Assembly (NCBI RefSeq): GCF_934190775.1
Contig: NZ_CAKPTG010000006.1
Span: 77,553-141,552, forward strand
Direction: 5' to 3'
Origin: an uncultured Phascolarctobacterium sp.
Lineage (GTDB): Bacteria; Bacillota; Negativicutes; Acidaminococcales; Acidaminococcaceae
DNA length: 64,000 nucleotides
In this document: positions 59,416-64,000 of the stretch, one piece after another
How the letters are laid out: each line of letters opens with the position of its first letter
Position numbering within the stretch: the stretch's first letter is position 1
The notes under the pieces: model-generated
Told to the model about the DNA's origin: nothing
The model's input: the letters and a program-made list of their open reading frames with translations, nothing else
Database searches by the model: none
Made by a program: the position numbers and the translations under genes

Positions 59416-59949
59416 TTATAACGCTGTACCCTTTGTCGGTACAGTTAATTTACTCATATCAATCTTTTCCAGCTCCAGCAGACGCACCTTGCGCCACATA
59501 CCGCCGCCATAGCCGGTAAGGCTGCCATTAGCACCTATTACGCGATGGCAGGGAATAATAATGCAGAGCGGATTACGACCTACAGCACCACCCACAGCCT
59601 GCGCCGACATGCGCGCAAGACCACGCTGCGCTGCAATTTCGCGTGCAATATCGCCATAAGTTACTAGACGACCATAAGGAATATTTTGCAATATATTCCA
59701 GACACGTTTCTGAAAATCACTTCCAGTAAACTGCAATGGTACTTTTACCTTAGGCTTGCAGCCTGAGAAATATTCTGCCAACCACTTTTCGGCAAGCGCA
59801 AAAACGGGCAGCTCCGCATTTTGCGCATCTTGAATATCTTTGTCGCCATAATGCTTATCGTCTGCAAACCATAAACCGGTTAAACTTTCACCATCACTGC
59901 GTAAAGTTATCTCGCCTAAAGGCGAGGAAATCTTTTTATAGTACAACAT
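59416..59949 (-). CDS. ogt: Methylated-DNA--protein-cysteine methyltransferase
   Basis: A 177-residue suicide repair enzyme. The acceptor Cys lies in IIIPCHRVIGANGSLTGYGGG, and the helix region VWNILQNIPYGRLVTYGDIAREIA is typical. It removes methyl groups from O6-methylguanine in DNA. ATG 59949 follows GAGGTCAAAT. It lies between an MFS gene and the tRNA fragment. Confidence 0.94.
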   Translation of the reverse strand: MLYYKKISSPLGEITLRSDGESLTGLWFADDKHYGDKDIQDAQNAELPVFALAEKWLAEYFSGCKPKVKVPLQFTGSDFQKRVWNILQNIPYGRLVTYGDIAREIAAQRGLARMSAQAVGGAVGRNPLCIIIPCHRVIGANGSLTGYGGGMWRKVRLLELEKIDMSKLTVPTKGTAL

Positions 59950-59971
59950 ATTTGACCTCATTTATTTTGTG

Positions 59972-60003
59972 TGGTAGCGCTAAGGGGAATCGAACCCTTG
60001 TAA
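59972..60003 (-). pseudogene. 3' fragment of a tRNA gene (possible attachment-site scar)
   Basis: Reading the minus strand: AAGGG, TTCGATT, CCCCTT and AGCGCTACCA, a T arm and 3' acceptor strand ending in CCA. The matching 5' acceptor, D arm and anticodon arm are missing; the sequence upstream is the coding end of the AlkA-type gene. Such 3' ends are left where integrases recombine in tRNA genes. No intact copy lies in the window. Confidence 0.7.
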
Positions 60004-60004
60004 T

Positions 60005-60649
60005 TTAACGTTTTTTCGCAGGCGCATAATCCTTCATGCCCTCTATTGCACCGCCGGCAATCGCCCAAAGGTAAATTGCTGCCGTGCTGCCGTAGGGACT
60101 ATAGCGTTTTTGATATTTATTAAACAACTCACACGTAATTTTGCGATGATGGTACAGCATCCGCAAGCCACGCTGGATTGCCAGATCATCATAGCTCAAA
60201 ATATCCGGCCGCTGCAGGCAGAACAGTAAAATCATTTCTGCCGTCCATTTACCAATGCCCTTTAAGCTGCTCAAAGCAGCAATCGCCTCTGCATCACTCA
60301 TATGCTCCACTGCCTGCAAATCAAATTCACCGCTGACTATTTTAGACGCAAAATCCTTGATGTATTCTGCCTTACGCAGGCTCATGCCTAAGGCCTGCAG
60401 CTCCTGTGCTGACGCAGCATACACTGTAACAGATGTAACCACAGTCAGCCTTGCCTCCAAGCGCGCCCAAACAGTTGCCTGCGCCTTTGATGATATCTGC
60501 TGACCGACAATATGACGTACAACAGCAGCAAAAAGATTAGCATCCAGCTTGCGCTCTATATGGCCGATTTGCTCTATTGCCCACGCCAGCTTCTTATCCT
60601 TGCGCTTAAGATAATTTATTTCTGTTTCGCCGTATTGAAAGTACATCAT
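60005..60649 (-). CDS. DNA-3-methyladenine glycosylase 2 family protein (HhH-GPD)
   Basis: A 214-residue base-excision glycosylase of the AlkA type. The helix-hairpin-helix is in SSLKGIGKWTAEMILLF, and the catalytic aspartate lies in LSYDDLAIQRGLRMLY. HIVGQQISSKAQATVWARLE is the substrate-contact helix. It lacks the N-terminal domain of E. coli AlkA. Starts at 60649 or 60646, both after GCAGGTGAT. It lies with ogt, so alkylation repair is the theme. Confidence 0.9.
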   Translation of the reverse strand: MMYFQYGETEINYLKRKDKKLAWAIEQIGHIERKLDANLFAAVVRHIVGQQISSKAQATVWARLEARLTVVTSVTVYAASAQELQALGMSLRKAEYIKDFASKIVSGEFDLQAVEHMSDAEAIAALSSLKGIGKWTAEMILLFCLQRPDILSYDDLAIQRGLRMLYHHRKITCELFNKYQKRYSPYGSTAAIYLWAIAGGAIEGMKDYAPAKKR

Positions 60650-60741
60650 ATCACCTGCCTTCTGAAAGTATAATGATATTATAACGCTTAAGAAGCAAAA
60701 AGAATAGCAGATAAGCATACAAATTCAGCAGAAGCTTTGCG

Positions 60742-60778
60742 AAAAAAGAAAAGCCAGACAGCTTCACGCTGTATGGCT
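60742..60778 (-). terminator. Terminator after the Pcp-like gene
   Basis: AGCCA-T-ACAGC pairs with GCTGT-C-TGGCT with a five-base loop; on the minus strand TTTCTTTTTT follows. Confidence 0.8.
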
Positions 60779-60782
60779 CATA

Positions 60783-61370
60783 TTAAAGACACTCGATAAT
60801 AGCTTTTAAAATCGCGCTGGTTTCTTCTATAGGCCTAGCAAGGCTTTCGTCAAACACCATTTCCGGCAAGAGCGGCACATGTACAAAGCCCACTTTCGTT
60901 GTCGTACCGGCGTAAGCATGGGCAGCACGGTAAAAAATTTCGTTGCAGACATAGCCGCCGGAAGCAAACTCCAGCTGCACGGGCAACTTCTGCGCACGTA
61001 AAGAGCGGACTATTTCATGTACAGGAATCGTAGCAAAGTAGGCGGCGGGGGCGTCAGCAAAAATTGGCTCATTCCACGGCCTGCGTCCCATGTTATCCTC
61101 GATAAGCGCATCCTTGATGTTTAATGCCGCAAGATTAATATCTATTTTCGTCGTGCCGCTATTCATGCCCGTCATAAGGATAACGTCAGGCTGCACGCGC
61201 TGCGCCTCCTCGAGCAGCAGGCGTGGCGCAAGGCCGAAGATGTTAGGCAAGCGCAGCTTATGAATGTGATAGTTATTGATAGTTTCAGGTAAAGCCTGTA
61301 CGACCTCCCACGATGGATTCATTGTGTAATGAGCGAAGGGGTCGAAGGCTGTGAGGAGAAGAGATTTCAT
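60783..61370 (-). CDS. Pyrrolidone-carboxylate peptidase (Pcp)-like protein without the catalytic Glu
   Basis: A 195-residue C15 family protein. Cys142 (GGYVCNEIFY) and His164 (VGFVHVPLLPE) are at the expected places for the nucleophile and base. The third residue of the triad, the Glu of the usual ITPERVAIN, is Asn79 in IDINLAALN. The N-terminal TGFDPFGG loop is TAFDPFAH. It may have changed specificity or reduced activity. The ATG at 61370 overlaps the stop of the nuclease-like gene by four bases (ATGA), so the two are coupled. Confidence 0.85.
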   Translation of the reverse strand: MKSLLLTAFDPFAHYTMNPSWEVVQALPETINNYHIHKLRLPNIFGLAPRLLLEEAQRVQPDVILMTGMNSGTTKIDINLAALNIKDALIEDNMGRRPWNEPIFADAPAAYFATIPVHEIVRSLRAQKLPVQLEFASGGYVCNEIFYRAAHAYAGTTTKVGFVHVPLLPEMVFDESLARPIEETSAILKAIIECL

Positions 61371-62347
61371 TTCAATGCCTTCCGCATATATTCCGTCCAA
61401 TAGCTAATGCTATCAGAAACAATATTTGTTGCTGCATCAGACATAGCAAACTTGAACAATTCTTCTGGCGATATACATTTTATATTTTCATTATTGGAAT
61501 CAAGATTTTTTACTGTTCCTTCGCTCGTAAATAAGAAAACCTCGCCTTGCAAATGCCTAAAGTCGTTTGCATCAATATCTACATTACCTTTTTTAACTTG
61601 AATATATATATGACTTCTATCTTTGGGATCAAGCAAAACACACTCATAAAGCTCTGTAGATTTCTTATTCGTTGACGGAATCACTATATATTTATATTTA
61701 TAGTACAAGTACGCACACACCAAATCTTCGCAATCAGTTGGTGACAACAGAGAATACAAAGTTTCTTTATTAGGTTCAATAGCTAAACCTTGATAATGTT
61801 CTTTTTTCATTATTGTATTATAATAATGCTTTGAAAAAGTTTCTACTTCCCTAGAAGCTATACGTTGTAGCGTTTTACCACGAATAAATGCTATTGTGAC
61901 TGCGCCAGGAACACTAGATTCATCGCCTACTTTTATCCATTCGATATCTGTTCGTTGTGTAGTAGAATCCCTATCTAACAACTCTCGACTACTATCATAA
62001 ATCCATTGACTATTCTCGCCAACTCTACCAATATAGTAAATTCCCTTATCACGTATCCACACCAAATCATCAGGTTTTACATTATAATATAATCTTCTTA
62101 CATTATCATCAACACTACCACCATAAACATTCCACTCTTTAATCAATGCCGCATAATCATCATAAGATTTAATACCTGAACGCTGTTTCTGAATCTTTTG
62201 CTTGTCAGTTTCATTGATATTATTTCCCTCTAAATGCCTATCACTAAGCGACCACCCCATAGCCAATACACTTTTATTAAGGCAAAGATCAATGCGACTC
62301 CCACCAGGACTACCAACTATTTTAATATGCGATCTCCAAATAGTCAT
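61367..62347 (-). CDS. Probable PUA/EVE-like plus PD-(D/E)xK nuclease-like protein
   Basis: A 326-residue protein. The N-terminal part (about 1-185), with RRLYYNVKPDDLVWIRDKGI followed by YYIGRVGE, resembles a PUA/EVE-like fold that reads modified bases. The C-terminal part has DCEDLVCAYLYYKYKYIVIP, then ELYECVLLDP and IYIQVKKGNVDI, arranged like a Mrr/PD-(D/E)xK core with Q-x-K in place of E-x-K. That would suit a restriction enzyme for modified DNA. ATG 62347 follows GGAGGTG. The gene is more AT-rich than its neighbours, a sign of transfer. Assignment is from motif reading, not a search. Confidence 0.55.
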   Translation of the reverse strand: MTIWRSHIKIVGSPGGSRIDLCLNKSVLAMGWSLSDRHLEGNNINETDKQKIQKQRSGIKSYDDYAALIKEWNVYGGSVDDNVRRLYYNVKPDDLVWIRDKGIYYIGRVGENSQWIYDSSRELLDRDSTTQRTDIEWIKVGDESSVPGAVTIAFIRGKTLQRIASREVETFSKHYYNTIMKKEHYQGLAIEPNKETLYSLLSPTDCEDLVCAYLYYKYKYIVIPSTNKKSTELYECVLLDPKDRSHIYIQVKKGNVDIDANDFRHLQGEVFLFTSEGTVKNLDSNNENIKCISPEELFKFAMSDAATNIVSDSISYWTEYMRKALK

Positions 62348-62381
62348 TATAAAGCACCTCCAAAGCGCACAAAACTGGTTT

Positions 62382-63716
62382 TTATTTAAACATAAATGAT
62401 GAACAAAATAAGCGATAAGCTTTTTTCTGTAATCCATCCATGTATTTCAACGCCTGCTGTTCAATTCGATAAGGTACACCATAATAAGCACCGGCAACCG
62501 CACCTGTTATAGCTGCAATTGTATCACTATCTCCACCGATAGATACTGCGTTTCTAATTGCATCTTCAAAATCAGTCGCTTCGAAAAAAGCTTTTAACGC
62601 CTGCGGAACAGTCTCCTGACACGTTTCATTAAATTCGTAATCAGCACGGATTTCGTCTAGCGTGAAGTTCATCGGATAATATTCATTATCTATCACAGTA
62701 AAAATTTCTTCTTTCTTGCTTCCATGTAAAGCCATATATGTTGCAACTGCAGTAGCTTCAGCACCCTTTATCCCTTCTGGATGGTTATGCGTAACGCTAG
62801 TAACAATTCTAGACAGTTCCTTCACTTCTTCTATAGATTTAGCAACGTAAGCTACTGGGCTAACACGCATAGCTGAACCATTGCCAAAACTATTATAAGG
62901 CTGCGGATCGTTCGTTCTAAGCCAATCAGAAAACATACTTCCGTAACCCGCCTTAGGATATCTCATTCCCCAACGTTGCATTTGTTTTATGGTTTCAGCA
63001 GCAAGTTTGCGGTAATCCTTATTACACTCTACCAGAGCACTCATAACAGCAAACGTCATAATACTGTCATCAGTAGGACAGCAATGTTCAGAAAATAGCG
63101 GAAAGTCCTTGGTTTTTATTTCATTGAATTCATATACAGACCCAACGATATCGCCAACAACAGCACCTAACACACGACTCATCCTTCTTTTAGCAAAAGC
63201 TACTTCCTTCCAGTCAATCCCTTCAACATGCATGACTTCTGTACTTTCCTCTTTTTTCGCAAACACTTCCTCAGTTATCTCTTTCCAGTGCCAATCTGAC
63301 GGAGCTTTTCCTTCAATGCACACCATAGCGAAGACAGAGACTGCCATATCATAGTCGCACGCTCCATCTGGTGCTTCAAGAACATAGATATGATTATTGC
63401 CCTCTTTATCCATTTTGCCATACTCAACACGATAGTTTTTCTTGATATGTACGCCATCATAGCGAATATATCCTTCAACCAGACTTTGGATGAAGTCGAC
63501 GGGTCTATCTGCAATTACATCAAGATTTACGCAGATGAATTCGTCCATGACAGGGCGCATATTACACATATACTTCATGATTTTGTCTTCAAACTCATAT
63601 ACATTCATATATGAATTGATGTTAAGCACACATGGAGCTGCTCCCTTGCAATTTATTCTTTCACAAGGAATGATTTCAATATTAGAAGCGTTAGTTTTGT
63701 TTTCTTCGTAGGACAT
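62382..63716 (-). CDS. ADP-ribosylglycohydrolase with uncharacterised N-terminal domain
   Basis: A 444-residue protein. The C-terminal part (about 185-444) is a DraG/ADP-ribosylglycohydrolase: GAVVGDIVGSVYEFN, CPTDDSIMTFAVM, NGSAMRVSPVAYVAKS, THNHPEGIKGAEA and SIGGDSDTIAAITGAVAGAYYG carry the two-magnesium site. The N-terminal 180 residues, with CKGAAPCVLNINSYMNVYEFE and FICVNLDVIADRPVDFI, are not recognised. It removes ADP-ribose from proteins, nucleotides or DNA. ATG 63716 follows GAGGTG. It lies just upstream of the nuclease-like gene (about 35-base gap), so they probably share a transcript. Confidence 0.85.
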   Translation of the reverse strand: MSYEENKTNASNIEIIPCERINCKGAAPCVLNINSYMNVYEFEDKIMKYMCNMRPVMDEFICVNLDVIADRPVDFIQSLVEGYIRYDGVHIKKNYRVEYGKMDKEGNNHIYVLEAPDGACDYDMAVSVFAMVCIEGKAPSDWHWKEITEEVFAKKEESTEVMHVEGIDWKEVAFAKRRMSRVLGAVVGDIVGSVYEFNEIKTKDFPLFSEHCCPTDDSIMTFAVMSALVECNKDYRKLAAETIKQMQRWGMRYPKAGYGSMFSDWLRTNDPQPYNSFGNGSAMRVSPVAYVAKSIEEVKELSRIVTSVTHNHPEGIKGAEATAVATYMALHGSKKEEIFTVIDNEYYPMNFTLDEIRADYEFNETCQETVPQALKAFFEATDFEDAIRNAVSIGGDSDTIAAITGAVAGAYYGVPYRIEQQALKYMDGLQKKAYRLFCSSFMFK

Positions 63717-63893
63717 ATTTTTCACCTCGTAGCCAAGACACCAGGATTTCATACTTCATCTTTGAAATATTTCTCCCTAAATTGATTTCACCTATAGTTA
63801 CGTTGCACGCTTAAAATTTCGCCCGGTTTTGAGAAATTTTTTAGATATTATATACTATCCAGAGAAAAAGTGCAAATTTAAGTATCTACACAT

Positions 63894-63923
63894 AAAAAAA
63901 CAGCTCATGCATCGCATGAGCTG
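63894..63923 (-). terminator. rRNA operon terminator
   Basis: A perfect 10-bp stem, CAGCTCATGC / GCATGAGCTG, with a three-base loop. On the minus strand a run of seven Ts follows directly after the end of the 5S gene. The gap to the glycohydrolase gene (63717-63893) shows no gene. Confidence 0.92.
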
Positions 63924-63930
63924 TTTTTCT

Positions 63931-64000
63931 AACCGGCAGCTATCTATCCTCCCAGGCCGCTTCCAGCCAAGTACTTTCGACGTATAAGGGCTTAACTACT
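63931..64000 (-). rRNA. rrf: 5S ribosomal RNA, 3' part
   Basis: The minus-strand sequence from the right edge reads AGTAGTTAAGCCCTTATACG, then GTACTTGGCTGG, GGCCTGGGAGGATAG and GCTGCCGGTT, matching the 3' half of 5S rRNA. The end is near 63931-63934. The gene and the rest of an rRNA operon continue to the right, transcribed leftward. Confidence 0.88.

Noticed and set aside
59950..60060. Complete tRNA gene
   Set aside because: Only the T arm and 3' acceptor strand are present. No D arm, anticodon arm or 5' acceptor partner can be folded from the upstream bases, which are protein-coding.

Overview
The window looks like a chromosomal segment of a diderm Firmicute of the class Negativicutes, probably Acidaminococcaceae and perhaps close to Phascolarctobacterium. 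The reasons are Bacillus/Clostridium-type housekeeping synteny (yybS-gdpP-rplI, yabE-rnmV-ksgA, tmk-holB-yaaT), a T-box leader and Firmicute-style terminators, found together with an outer-membrane FadL-type porin and several signal-peptide-bearing periplasmic proteins. Genus assignment is inference; no 16S gene is present.

Layout. 1-4.6 kb: a cut-off 5'-nucleotidase, the vitamin B6 locus (pdxR divergent from nothing but facing pdxT-pdxS) with the decayed remains of a second pdxR copy beside it, and a TauE/SafE exporter. 4.8-11 kb: a YfcC transporter with an M20 peptidase, then the DUF2232 protein, c-di-AMP phosphodiesterase and ribosomal protein L9. 11-18 kb: a YczE-like membrane protein, a cold-shock protein, and a complete Fe(III)-type ABC importer (lipoprotein, fused permease, two ATPases). 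18-25 kb: small secreted proteins, a GlcD-type flavoprotein, an AEC transporter, an Rrf2 regulator, an HD hydrolase and a DUF1624 protein. 25-37 kb: a long minus-strand housekeeping block (ksgA, rnmV, yabE-like, trmN, yaaT/ricT, holB, tmk, an Orn/Lys/Arg decarboxylase, tatD, metG, rsmI), the pieces of the Bacillus tmk-to-ksgA region in altered order. 37-49.5 kb: accessory and transport genes (a von Willebrand A protein with a helix-turn-helix-like partner, MATE, FAH and PHP enzymes, DUF1847, FadL, TPR protein, acyltransferase, GNAT, MarR-MFS pair).

49.5-53.2 kb: the ilvN-ilvB-ilvC operon, driven by a near-consensus promoter and an isoleucine-type T-box, and ending in an unusual 3' region with three tandem ~70-nt hairpin repeats whose stems appear to covary. 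53.4-55.2 kb: a UxaE-like epimerase, then a gene-free stretch with a dense cluster of DnaA boxes. 55.3-60.7 kb: a YeiH exporter, a short promoter-terminator unit that may be a small RNA, a HigBA-type toxin-antitoxin pair with a perfect 20-bp operator, RarD, Fsr-like MFS, Ogt and AlkA-type repair proteins, and a 3' fragment of a tRNA. 60.8-64 kb: a Pcp homologue lacking the usual catalytic Glu, translationally coupled to an AT-rich gene for a probable PUA/EVE-like plus nuclease-like protein, an ADP-ribosylglycohydrolase, and the 3' end of a 5S rRNA gene with its terminator at the right edge.

Most genes lie on the minus strand, so replication probably enters from the right. The best candidates for something undescribed are the ilvC 3' repeat array, the DnaA-box cluster, the nuclease-like/ADP-ribosylglycohydrolase/Pcp module beside the rRNA operon, and the 33-nt tandem repeat upstream of the MarR-MFS operon.
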